Of a stretch of DNA of 64,000 nucleotides, positions 56,864 to 64,000 are shown in pieces. Each line of letters opens with the position of its first letter. The first letter of the stretch is position 1. Origin of the DNA: Pseudomonadales bacterium (GTDB lineage Bacteria; Pseudomonadota; Gammaproteobacteria; Pseudomonadales; Halieaceae); NCBI GenBank assembly GCA_024234815.1, contig JACKNO010000003.1, forward strand, positions 558,001 to 622,000. The letters are read 5' to 3'. The notes beneath the pieces are model-generated. The model was not told the origin of the DNA. It was given only the letters and a program-made list of their open reading frames with translations, and searched no databases. The translations under genes and the position numbers were made by a program.

Positions 56864-58171
56864 TCAATTTGCGCCCAAATACGGCGACCACGCCGGCTCA
56901 CGAACATCACCTTCGCGCGCGGGCAGCCGGAATTTAGCGCCACCATCTACAGAAACCGCCGCAAGAATGCCCCGGTCCCCCGATTTGGTCGCGTACAATA
57001 CCACAGAGCCATTGGGTGCGATACTGGGACTCTCATCCAGGGCGGTGGAGGTGAGCACCTGCAGGCGGTTGGTGACCAGATCCAGTATCGCGATGTGAAA
57101 ATTACCATCACGCTGGTGCACCATCACCACATTACGGCCGTCCTGGGCCACCCTGGCGCGTGCATTGTAGCTACCCTCATAGGTGACCCGCTTGGTTGCA
57201 CCACTGGCCAGGTCATACTGATAGATCTGCGGCTTGCCACCCCGGTCCGACGTGAACAGCAGCGATTTTCCGTCCGGCATCCAGGCCGGCTCGGTCTCGA
57301 TCGCGAAATTTTTGGTGATGTTGGTGAGATTATGGGTGGCGAGATCCATCAGGAAAATGTCCGGGTTGCCGTCCTTGGACAGCACCATCGCCATCGTTCT
57401 GCCGTCAGGGGACCAGGCCGGGGAGCTGTTCAGGCCCTGGAAATTGGTCAGCTGCTCACGCTTGCCTGTGGCGAGATCCTGGCGGAAGATCGCCGGGCGC
57501 CCGGTTTCGAATGATACATAGGCGATCTGTTTTGCATCGGGCGCCCAGACCGGAGCCATCAGCGGTTCACGCGACTCCAGCAGCACGATGGGCCGCGCCC
57601 CGTCGGAATCGGACATTGTCAGCCTGTAGTAATCCTTGTTGCCAGCCCCCCCGCGGGTAACCGACACATAGAGCAGGCGGGTTGCGAAAGCGCCGCGCAC
57701 ACCGGTGAGATGTTCATAGATCTTGTCCGCCACACGGTGGGAAAGCATGCGGGCGTCAGCGGCCGGGCCGGACTCCATACCGGAAAAGACCCGGGTCTGG
57801 CGCAGGACATCAAACAGCTCATAATCCAGGCGCATGCCGTTGTTTGGCTCGGGAGACGCCTTGCCGATCAACAGGTACTCTGTCTCGAGCGCCCGCCAGT
57901 CGCGGTAGAACACCTCTTCCTGGGTGCTGGGCAAACCCAGCATATCGGTGCGCGCCACTGGAGAAAACTGGCCGCTTCGCACTAGGTCAGACTCTATCAC
58001 CTGCGCCACATCTTCCGGGGCCGTGCCCGCGCCCTGCCAGGCAAAAGGCACAACGGCGATAGCGGTGGGGTTGTCCATGCCCTGGGTAATCTCGATTGTA
58101 AGATCAGCCCGGACGCCGGTCGCAGCCAGCGCCAACACTATATTCATTAATATAAAAGCCAGGTTTTTCAT
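56864..58171 (-). CDS. tolB: Tol-Pal periplasmic protein TolB
   Basis: 435-aa periplasmic beta-propeller that interacts with Pal and TolA. A signal peptide (FILMNIVLALAATGVRA) is followed by the N-terminal domain, then W-S-P-D-G-R-T/W-M-P-D-G-K-S-type repeats (about residues 200-400), each a propeller blade. It starts at 58171, where its ATG overlaps the tolA stop (TGATG). Length and order are typical. Confidence 0.93.
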   Translation of the reverse strand: MKNLAFILMNIVLALAATGVRADLTIEITQGMDNPTAIAVVPFAWQGAGTAPEDVAQVIESDLVRSGQFSPVARTDMLGLPSTQEEVFYRDWRALETEYLLIGKASPEPNNGMRLDYELFDVLRQTRVFSGMESGPAADARMLSHRVADKIYEHLTGVRGAFATRLLYVSVTRGGAGNKDYYRLTMSDSDGARPIVLLESREPLMAPVWAPDAKQIAYVSFETGRPAIFRQDLATGKREQLTNFQGLNSSPAWSPDGRTMAMVLSKDGNPDIFLMDLATHNLTNITKNFAIETEPAWMPDGKSLLFTSDRGGKPQIYQYDLASGATKRVTYEGSYNARARVAQDGRNVVMVHQRDGNFHIAILDLVTNRLQVLTSTALDESPSIAPNGSVVLYATKSGDRGILAAVSVDGGAKFRLPAREGDVREPAWSPYLGAN

Positions 58172-58992
58172 CAGTAACGCAAGTCCTCTGGTCTGAACAG
58201 CAGGCTGAAACGCCTGAAGGTGCTTTCAAATTCCCGGGAAGGCAGGTTTTGTAGCTCGGGGAAGCTGCCGGCTTTTTCCACCGCGTTCATGGCGGAACGG
58301 TCAAAGGCGGTATTGCCGCTGCTTCTGACTACGGTGACACTCACAACCTCACCCGTCGGGATCAACTGGATAGACAGCAAAGCTTCCATTCCGTTGCGCG
58401 CGCTGGGCGGGCGGCTCCAGTAATTTATCACAGTTTGCCGGATGAGTGCCGCGTAGCTGGCCGTCATTTCAGCAGACGTGGCCACCGCCTCGGCTGCACT
58501 TTGCTCTTCCGCCACCACCGTGGCCAGCTCGGCCCGCGCGAGAGCCGCCAGGTCCGCAGAGCTTTTACTCGGTTTTTGCGGCTCCACCCTGGGCTCGGGC
58601 CTGGGCGCTTCCTTAGGTTGAGCCACAGGGGTCTGTTTCGGCTTGGCCGTTGGCGTCGGTTTCGGCGGCACCGGCTTGGGCTTGGCCACCGGGGCCGGCT
58701 TTGGCTCCGACTTCGGCTCTGGTTTCGGCTGCGGTTTCGGCACTGGCTTGGGTTTTGGCGCCACCGGTTTGGGCTTGGGTTTCGGCCTGAACTCGCTGGC
58801 ATCCACGAGACGGGCATTAATAACCATCGGCGCGGGCTTTGCCGTGATGGTCTTGGGCGTTGATGTCGCCCAATTGGCGGTCAATGCGATCAGCAGTGTG
58901 GCATGCAACACCACACTCGCCAGGGCCGGCCGCACGACAATACGGGGCACCACGGGTTTTGCATAAATGGAGCTTGCGCTGACGGTGGTCAC
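58171..58992 (-). CDS. tolA: Cell envelope integrity protein TolA
   Basis: 273 aa. Single N-terminal membrane helix (about residues 20-42). A long Lys/Pro/Glu repeat region (K-P-K-P-K-P-V-A-P-K and similar, to about residue 135) spans the periplasm, and a C-terminal TolA/TonB-type domain (A-A-L-I-R-Q-T-V-I-N-Y-W-S-R-P-P, about 180-273) contacts TolB. The repetitive Lys-Pro makeup is more TonB-like than the Ala-rich E. coli TolA. Starts with ATGA overlap on tolR's stop and ends in TGATG overlap with tolB. Confidence 0.9.
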   Translation of the reverse strand: MTTVSASSIYAKPVVPRIVVRPALASVVLHATLLIALTANWATSTPKTITAKPAPMVINARLVDASEFRPKPKPKPVAPKPKPVPKPQPKPEPKSEPKPAPVAKPKPVPPKPTPTAKPKQTPVAQPKEAPRPEPRVEPQKPSKSSADLAALARAELATVVAEEQSAAEAVATSAEMTASYAALIRQTVINYWSRPPSARNGMEALLSIQLIPTGEVVSVTVVRSSGNTAFDRSAMNAVEKAGSFPELQNLPSREFESTFRRFSLLFRPEDLRY

Positions 58993-59444
58993 CGCGGATT
59001 CTCTGTCACCAGTCCCACGCTGGGTGCGCCCGCTTCCTGTAACGCCACCATGACGGTAACCACCTCACCGTAAGGTACCGCGCGATCGCCCCACACCAGC
59101 ACCGGTTTCTCGGGGCTGCGGCGCATGACTGCCGCGACCCGATCCTTGATCGTGGCCAACGACAACACCTGCTCTTCCTGGGAGCCAACATTGAGGAACA
59201 ACTGCCCGGCCTTGTCCACCGAGATAATCAGCGGTTCGCTATCCTGGTTCTCTACAGGCTCCGCGTTGGCTTCGGGCAAATCCACCTTTACGCCCTGCAT
59301 CAGCATGGGAGCTGTCACCATGAAAATGATCAACAGCACCAGCATCACATCGATGTAGGGCACCACGTTGATCTCGGACATGGGCCGACGTTTATTGCCA
59401 CGGGAACTACCTGCCACCGGCGACCGCTCCTGCTTTCTTTTCAC
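58989..59444 (-). CDS. tolR: Tol-Pal membrane protein TolR
   Basis: 151-aa ExbD/TolR proton-channel partner. Basic N-terminus, one membrane helix starting M-S-E-I-N-V-V-P-Y-I-D-V-M-L-V-L-L with the essential Asp, and a small periplasmic domain. The ATG at 59444 overlaps the end of tolQ by 38 bases; an internal Met (about residue 22) just before the helix could be the start instead. Confidence 0.9.
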   Translation of the reverse strand: MKRKQERSPVAGSSRGNKRRPMSEINVVPYIDVMLVLLIIFMVTAPMLMQGVKVDLPEANAEPVENQDSEPLIISVDKAGQLFLNVGSQEEQVLSLATIKDRVAAVMRRSPEKPVLVWGDRAVPYGEVVTVMVALQEAGAPSVGLVTENPR

Positions 59445-60135
59445 GCGAACGCAAGGCGTATGCCTGGCGGGAGAGAATGCCGGAAAATTCGTCCACGAAT
59501 GTATCGTAGCGGTTGCTGAATACCTCTACCCGGGAAGCCAGGCGATTGTAGGCCAGTACCGCCGGAATCGCGGCGAACAGGCCCATTGCCGTTGCCACCA
59601 GCGCCTCGGAAATTCCCGGCGCCACCGTGGCCAGGGTTGCCTGGGTTGCATTGGCCAGGCCGCGGAAAGAATGCATGATGCCCCACACGGTACCGAACAG
59701 ACCCACGTAGGGGCTGGTGGAGCCGACGGAGGCGAGGAATGCCAGATGTCGCTCAAGCCGCTCCTCCTCGCGCATCATGGCCACCCGCATGGCTCGCCTG
59801 GAGCCCTCGACAAGCGCCTCGGAATCCATGTCCGACTGCTGCGCCAGGCGGGAAAACTCCTTGAACCCGGCGCGGAATATGCTCTCCATACCCAGCATCA
59901 CATGCCCTTCGGCCGTGTGCTCGCTGCCTTCGCGATACAGTTGGGCGAGGTCTACGCCGGACCAGAAGCGCTCCTCAAACTGGTACATCTCGTCATGTGC
60001 GTTGCGAAAGTAGATAAAGCGCTGCACGATCATGTACCACGACAGCATCGACGCCACAAACAACAGCGCCATTACCAGCTGGACCGTAAAACTGGCATGC
60101 AATACCAGGTCGATCAGGCTTAATTGCTCTTCCAA
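59407..60135 (-). CDS. tolQ: Tol-Pal membrane protein TolQ
   Basis: 242-aa MotA/ExbB-type proton-channel subunit with three membrane helices (about residues 15-37, 139-165, 172-200). The G-L-F-G-T-V-W-G-I-M-H-S-F and A-T-A-M-G-L-F-A-A-I-P-A-V motifs in the second and third helices are conserved. Uses the proton gradient to drive TolA. It follows ybgC by 22 bp and overlaps tolR. Confidence 0.92.
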   Translation of the reverse strand: MEEQLSLIDLVLHASFTVQLVMALLFVASMLSWYMIVQRFIYFRNAHDEMYQFEERFWSGVDLAQLYREGSEHTAEGHVMLGMESIFRAGFKEFSRLAQQSDMDSEALVEGSRRAMRVAMMREEERLERHLAFLASVGSTSPYVGLFGTVWGIMHSFRGLANATQATLATVAPGISEALVATAMGLFAAIPAVLAYNRLASRVEVFSNRYDTFVDEFSGILSRQAYALRSREKKAGAVAGGR

Positions 60136-60157
60136 GAACCGTTCCCCTTACAGATTT

Positions 60158-60574
60158 CTATTGTTGTTCCTGCGCCAGGCGCAATGCGGCGACCATTTCC
60201 CGCGGCATCCGCCGCGGTTTCACGCCCGCCCTGTCGACACAGGCGATCGTGACCTCGCCTTCAGCAAGCACGTCTTTGCCCCGCCGCACCCGCTGGCGCA
60301 TCACCATGGACGCCCCGCGTAACTGTGTGATTGCCGCCGTGGCCACAAGTTCATCGTCCAATGTCGCCGGGCGCAGATACTGCACCTTCACATCGCGAAC
60401 TACAAACATCAAATCGTGATTAAAAATGTAGTTTTTACCAAAACCCAGGCTGCGCATGAGTTCGGTACGGGCGCGCTCCATGAACTTGAGATAATTGACG
60501 TAGTAGACGATGCCGCCCGCATCGGTGTCCTCGATATAGACGCGCAAATCCAGGGAAAATTCCCCGCCGCTCAT
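60158..60574 (-). CDS. ybgC: Acyl-CoA thioesterase YbgC
   Basis: 138-aa hot-dog-fold thioesterase that hydrolyses short or acyl-CoA thioesters, standard in the tol-pal operon. Y-I-E-D-T-D-A-G-G-I-V-Y-Y-V-N-Y-L near residue 12 carries the active Asp, and E-R-A-R-T-E-L follows. The ATG overlaps the ruvB stop by 4 bases (ATGA). Confidence 0.92.
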   Translation of the reverse strand: MSGGEFSLDLRVYIEDTDAGGIVYYVNYLKFMERARTELMRSLGFGKNYIFNHDLMFVVRDVKVQYLRPATLDDELVATAAITQLRGASMVMRQRVRRGKDVLAEGEVTIACVDRAGVKPRRMPREMVAALRLAQEQQ

Positions 60575-61635
60575 GCCTTGTCCTCGCCCTCTCCCAGGTC
60601 CAGCGTAAAATTACCGCCGGAATCGGCCGCAGCCGGCCGGGTAAGGCCAAAATGCAGGTAGGCATTGCGGGTGACCATGCGGCCACGCGGGGTGCGCACC
60701 ATGAAGCCCTGCTGTATGAGGTAGGGTTCGAGTACGTCTTCTATGGTGCCGCGCTCCTCGGAGATCGCCGCGGCAAGGCTGTCAACGCCCACGGGCCCGC
60801 CATCGAATTTCTCGATCATGGCCAGCAGCAGACGCCGGTCCTGGTGGTCGAAGCCCTGCTGGTCCACGCTCAGCATGTCCAGGGCGAGATCGGCTATTGC
60901 CGATGAGATATGGCCGTCGGCTTTCACCTCGGCGTAATCCCGCACCCGCCGCAGCAAACGGTTGGCGATTCGCGGGGTTCCCCGGGCGCGCCGCGCGATT
61001 TCAGTCGCGCCCTCCCGGTCCAGGCTGATACCCAGTATGCCGGCTGAACGCGCAACGATGTGGGCGAGGTCGGCCACGTCATAGAACTCAAGCCGCTGGA
61101 CAATGCCGAAGCGGTCCCGCAGGGGCGAGGTCAGCAGGCCCGCACGCGTGGTGGCGCCGACCAGGGTAAAGGGGGGCAATTCCAACTTGATCGACCGGGC
61201 GGCGGGGCCCTCGCCTATCATGATGTCCAGCTGGTAATCCTCCAGCGCGGGATAAAGCACCTCTTCCACGACCGGGCTCAGCCGGTGAATCTCGTCAATA
61301 AACAGTACGTCGCCGGGTTCGAGGTTGGTCATCAGGGCGGCGATATCGCCCGCTTTTTCCAGAACCGGACCGGAGGTGGTCTTGAGGGAGACCCCCATCT
61401 CGTTGGCGATAATACTGGCGAGGGTAGTCTTGCCCAGCCCCGGCGGGCCAAAAATAAGGGTGTGATCCAGCGGCTCGCCGCGGGCGCGGGCAGCCTGCAG
61501 GAAGATCGCCATCTGATCGCGCACCACCTTCTGGCCGACGTACTCCTCCAGCGTGCGGGGCCGGATAGCCCGGTCAATGACATCTTCACGCGGCCCCTGC
61601 GCCTCGGGCGCTATCAGGCGGTCGGTCTCAATCAC
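60571..61635 (-). CDS. ruvB: Holliday junction branch-migration helicase RuvB
   Basis: 354-aa AAA+ motor that moves Holliday junctions with RuvA. Walker A G-P-P-G-L-G-K-T-T, Walker B with D-E-I-H-R, sensor and arginine-finger region G-A-T-T-R-A-G, and the C-terminal winged helix (Q-G-F-M-V-R-T-P-R-G-R). Length is usual with an extra ~15-residue tail. Starts 11 bp after ruvA. Confidence 0.95.
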   Translation of the reverse strand: MIETDRLIAPEAQGPREDVIDRAIRPRTLEEYVGQKVVRDQMAIFLQAARARGEPLDHTLIFGPPGLGKTTLASIIANEMGVSLKTTSGPVLEKAGDIAALMTNLEPGDVLFIDEIHRLSPVVEEVLYPALEDYQLDIMIGEGPAARSIKLELPPFTLVGATTRAGLLTSPLRDRFGIVQRLEFYDVADLAHIVARSAGILGISLDREGATEIARRARGTPRIANRLLRRVRDYAEVKADGHISSAIADLALDMLSVDQQGFDHQDRRLLLAMIEKFDGGPVGVDSLAAAISEERGTIEDVLEPYLIQQGFMVRTPRGRMVTRNAYLHFGLTRPAAADSGGNFTLDLGEGEDKA

Positions 61636-61645
61636 GATATACCCC

Positions 61646-62263
61646 TCACCCCTTCACCACGGACTTCAGGGCCCGTCGGATCAGGTCCTCGCTGGTGGTA
61701 ACGCTGTCGTCGTTCACCACCGCCACCATGCGGCTGGCCTCCGCGGGCTTATAGCCCAGCGCGATCAGTGCCCCCTCGGCGTCCCTCGCAATATTGACCG
61801 CCGGTGCCGCTGCTGCGCCGCTGGCCAGCGCGCTTGCGCCACTATCGGCAGGGCCAAACCAGTCCTTGAGCTTATCGCGCATCTCCACCAGCAGCCGCTC
61901 CGCGGTTTTCTTGCCCACGCCGGGCAGGGCTACGAGGGAAGAGATATCGTCGCGCTGCACGCAGCGGGCGAAGCTGCCCGAGTCCATGCCTGACAGAATC
62001 GTCAGCGCCAGCTTCGGCCCGACGCCGCTCACCTTGATCAACTGCCGGAACAGGTGGCGGTCGCGCTCGTCAATGAAGCCGTATAACAACTGCGCATCCT
62101 CGCGCACCGCAAAATGCGTCACCAGCGATACCGGCTCGCCCAGCGCCGGCAGCTGGAACAATGTCGTCATGGGAACCTGGATTTCATAACCCACGCCACC
62201 GACTTCCACGAGGATATCGGGGGGTTGTTTATGCACCAGTGTGCCTCGGATCCTGCCTATCAT
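61646..62263 (-). CDS. ruvA: Holliday junction DNA-binding protein RuvA
   Basis: 205 aa. OB fold at the start (M-I-G-R-I-R-G-T-L), two helix-hairpin-helix motifs (K-V-S-G-V-G-P-K-L-A and A-L-P-G-V-G-K-K-T-A) and a flexible linker before the RuvB-binding C-terminal domain. Binds the four-way junction as a tetramer and loads RuvB. Follows ruvC by 13 bp. Confidence 0.95.
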   Translation of the reverse strand: MIGRIRGTLVHKQPPDILVEVGGVGYEIQVPMTTLFQLPALGEPVSLVTHFAVREDAQLLYGFIDERDRHLFRQLIKVSGVGPKLALTILSGMDSGSFARCVQRDDISSLVALPGVGKKTAERLLVEMRDKLKDWFGPADSGASALASGAAAAPAVNIARDAEGALIALGYKPAEASRMVAVVNDDSVTTSEDLIRRALKSVVKG

Positions 62264-62276
62264 GAGATATGACCTG

Positions 62277-62795
62277 TCAACGCAATCGGCGCCGGCGCAC
62301 GGATTTCGCGCCGGCCATATTTATCAGGCTCTGCCGGGTATGGGCGTGGCACAGGGCAGCCGCCAGGGCGTCGGCAGCATCTTCCTGCGGCTCGGCGGCC
62401 AGTTTCAGCAACACCTTAACCATATGCTGCACCTGGGACTTGTCCGCCGCCCCGGTTCCCACCACCGACTGTTTGATCTGGCGGGCGGAGTACTCCGCTA
62501 CCTCCATGTCGCGAGCCACGCAGGCAACAATCGCCGCCCCGCGTGCCTGCCCCAGCTTCAGTGCGGAACCCGCGCTCTTGGCCAGAAACACCTGTTCGAT
62601 CGCCAACTCCGTGGGCCCGTGCATTTCAACCAGTTCGGTAACGCTGGTATAAATTACCCGCAGCCGCTCCGGCAGGTCTCCCGCGGGCAGGCGGATGACG
62701 CCACTGGTCACATATTCGCTGCGTCCGGACACATAACTGATGATGCCGAAGCCTGTTTTACGGGAACCGGGGTCTATCCCCAGGATGAGCGACAT
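62277..62795 (-). CDS. ruvC: Holliday junction resolvase RuvC
   Basis: 172-aa endonuclease that cuts Holliday junctions symmetrically. I-L-G-I-D-P-G-S-R-K-T-G-F-G gives the first catalytic Asp, E-L-A-I-E-Q-V-F the Glu, and D-A-A-D-A-L-A-A-A-L-C-H the final Asp pair. First gene of the ruvC-ruvA-ruvB-ybgC-tol transcript; a plausible LexA box lies 31 bp upstream. Confidence 0.95.
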   Translation of the reverse strand: MSLILGIDPGSRKTGFGIISYVSGRSEYVTSGVIRLPAGDLPERLRVIYTSVTELVEMHGPTELAIEQVFLAKSAGSALKLGQARGAAIVACVARDMEVAEYSARQIKQSVVGTGAADKSQVQHMVKVLLKLAAEPQEDAADALAAALCHAHTRQSLINMAGAKSVRRRRLR

Positions 62796-62826
62796 GCAAA
62801 TATCCGCTGGCTGTCTCTGGCGCTTA

Positions 62827-62846
62827 TTATGTACAAATTTACAGTA
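62827..62846. promoter_or_regulatory. Possible LexA box upstream of ruvC
   Basis: TTATGTACAAATTTACAGTA agrees at 15 of 20 positions with the SOS consensus, but its left half-site reads ATGT rather than CTGT. It ends 31 bp upstream of the ruvC start. In E. coli ruvAB is SOS-controlled. Confidence 0.4.
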
Positions 62847-62963
62847 TTTATCAGCATTGGTATGGCGCGTGCCGATTTATTTGCGCGGGGCAGGACAGGC
62901 TCTTGAGGTCAAGCGGGAACGACAAGCGAAGCAAAGTAGAGCGGGAACGGGGCTGGAATTAAG

Positions 62964-63704
62964 CTACAAAGACGCCAGAACCTCATCCGGGATATCCGCG
63001 TTGGTGTATACATTCTGGACATCATCGAGGTCTTCCAGCGCTTCCACCAGCCCCATCAGCACCTCGGCTCCCTCGGCATCGACAGGTACCGTGGTCGATG
63101 CGATCATTGTCACTTCGCCATCATCCGCCGGCAACCCGGCCGCCTCCAGGCCCGCCTTTACCGCGCCGAAGTCCTCCCAGGCTGAAACCACATCCACGGA
63201 ACCGTCGTCATTGGGCTGGACATCCTCGGCGCCCACCTCCAGCGCCACTTCCAACAGGCGCTCCTCATCGACACCGGGCGCATAACTCAGCTGACCTTTG
63301 CGCGTGAAGAGGTAGGCTACTGAACCGTCGGTACCCAGGTTGCCGTTGCGCTTGGTGAATGCGTGGCGCACGTCGGCGACGGTGCGGTTGCGATTATCGG
63401 TCATTACTTCAACCAGCACCGCAACACCACCGGGAGCGTAACCCTCGTAGGTCAGCTCCTCCATACTGTCGGTTTCGTCGGCGCCGGCACCGCGAGCAAT
63501 CGCCCGATCAATGGTGTCGCGGGTCATGTTGGCCGCCAGCGCCTTGTCGATGGCGGTGCGCAGGCGGGGGTTATCCTCGGGCAGGGCCCCCTGCTTGGCG
63601 GCGACCACCAGTTCGCGAATCAGTTTGGTGAACATCTTGCCGCGCTTCGCGTCCTGGGCGGCCTTGCGGTGTTTGATATTGGCCCATTTACTGTGACCGG
63701 CCAT
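62964..63704 (-). CDS. yebC: YebC/PmpR family transcriptional or translational regulator
   Basis: 246 aa, full length. M-A-G-H-S-K-W-A-N-I-K-H-R-K, T-R-E-x-x-x-A-type helical core (I-R-E-L-V-V-A-A-K-Q-G), then Y-E-G-Y-A-P-G-G-V-A-V-L-V-E. Older work describes DNA binding; recent work implicates ribosomes stalled at prolines. It lies between aspS and ruvC, as in other gammaproteobacteria. SD AAGGAAG precedes the ATG. Confidence 0.93.
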   Translation of the reverse strand: MAGHSKWANIKHRKAAQDAKRGKMFTKLIRELVVAAKQGALPEDNPRLRTAIDKALAANMTRDTIDRAIARGAGADETDSMEELTYEGYAPGGVAVLVEVMTDNRNRTVADVRHAFTKRNGNLGTDGSVAYLFTRKGQLSYAPGVDEERLLEVALEVGAEDVQPNDDGSVDVVSAWEDFGAVKAGLEAAGLPADDGEVTMIASTTVPVDAEGAEVLMGLVEALEDLDDVQNVYTNADIPDEVLASL

Positions 63705-63742
63705 AACGGTCTTCCTTCTTTATATACGTTCAGCTAACCCGG

Positions 63743-64000
63743 CTAGCTTTGTCCCGCCTCTTCGCGAGCCTGGCGCAGGCGAATATTCAGTTCCCGCAAC
63801 TGCTGGGCGCTCACATCGCCGGGCGCGTCCGTGAGTACGCAGTGAGCGGTCTGGGTTTTGGGGAAGGCTATCACATCGCGAATAGACGCGGTGCCGGTCA
63901 TCAGCATCACCAGTCGATCCAGCCCGAATGCGAGGCCGCCGTGGGGAGGAGCGCCATATTGCAGCGCCTTGAGCAGAAAACCGAATTTTTCCTCGGCCTC
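63743..64000 (-). CDS. aspS: Aspartyl-tRNA synthetase, C-terminal end only
   Basis: The last 85 codons are visible. G-G-L-A-F-G-L-D-R-L-V-M-L-M-T-G is class II motif 3, followed by I-R-D-V-I-A-F-P-K-T-Q-T-A, and the TAG is at 63743. The rest lies beyond the window's right edge. It belongs to the aspS-yebC-ruv cluster. Confidence 0.93.
   Translation of the reverse strand, partial: EAEEKFGFLLKALQYGAPPHGGLAFGLDRLVMLMTGTASIRDVIAFPKTQTAHCVLTDAPGDVSAQQLRELNIRLRQAREEAGQS

Overview
The window looks like a chromosome segment of a marine gammaproteobacterium, most likely of the Cellvibrionales/Halieaceae type. The right end carries the conserved gammaproteobacterial order aspS-yebC-ruvCAB-ybgC-tolQRAB-pal-cpoB-queE-queC-tRNA-Lys, all on the minus strand. 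The left half has the mix seen in oligotrophic marine relatives: TonB-dependent receptors, a DcaP-like porin, FAD oxidoreductases, an SDR, an epoxide-hydrolase-like enzyme and NDH-2. The taxonomic call is inference from gene content and order; there is no rRNA in the window.

Layout. 1-11.6 kb: a secreted M15-like protein (cut by the window edge), DcaP-like porin, DUF1330, FAD monooxygenase, type II NADH dehydrogenase, DUF481 protein, dodecin, FAD-linked oxidase, EthD-domain protein, SDR and alpha/beta hydrolase. 11.6-19.6 kb: M20 peptidase, a small secreted protein, and a membrane-bound winged-helix/TPR regulator broken by a one-base slip in a C run, translationally coupled to a TonB-dependent receptor. 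20-24.3 kb: phospholipase D/VTT fusion, endonuclease/exonuclease/phosphatase-family protein and DUF2254 membrane protein. 24.5-31.7 kb: a second TonB-dependent receptor facing a BlaI/M56 regulatory pair, a FrnE-like DsbA protein followed by a truncated Rieske fragment, a solute-binding protein and a BepA-like M48 protease. 31.8-33.4 kb is a gene graveyard with pieces of DUF1254/DUF1214 genes and of a pRiA4b ORF-3-like gene. It is followed by a ceramidase-like lipoprotein, a Fic protein and two broken integrases.

38.1-53.7 kb is a defence island ending next to tRNA-Lys(TTT). It holds a pRiA4b ORF-3-like protein, a TM0106-type RecB-like nuclease, and a type I restriction system (hsdM-hsdS-AAA ATPase on one side, hsdR on the other, with a YgjP-like metalloprotease and a Fic protein attached). 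A DUF222/HNH nuclease gene with a near-consensus SOS box sits inside the restriction cluster, beside a 5' remnant of a second hsdR. An AbiEi/AbiEii toxin-antitoxin pair with a large palindrome over its start lies at the right edge. Both edges carry a copy of a roughly 125-bp multi-hairpin element that begins with an imitation of the tRNA-Lys 3' end. Its stems differ between copies by compensating changes.

53.7-64 kb is core genome: queuosine precursor synthesis, the Tol-Pal envelope system, Holliday-junction processing (with a plausible LexA box before ruvC), YebC and the 3' end of aspS. The most interesting material is the structured element, the SOS-controlled HNH gene, the AbiE palindrome and the mosaic restriction cluster.
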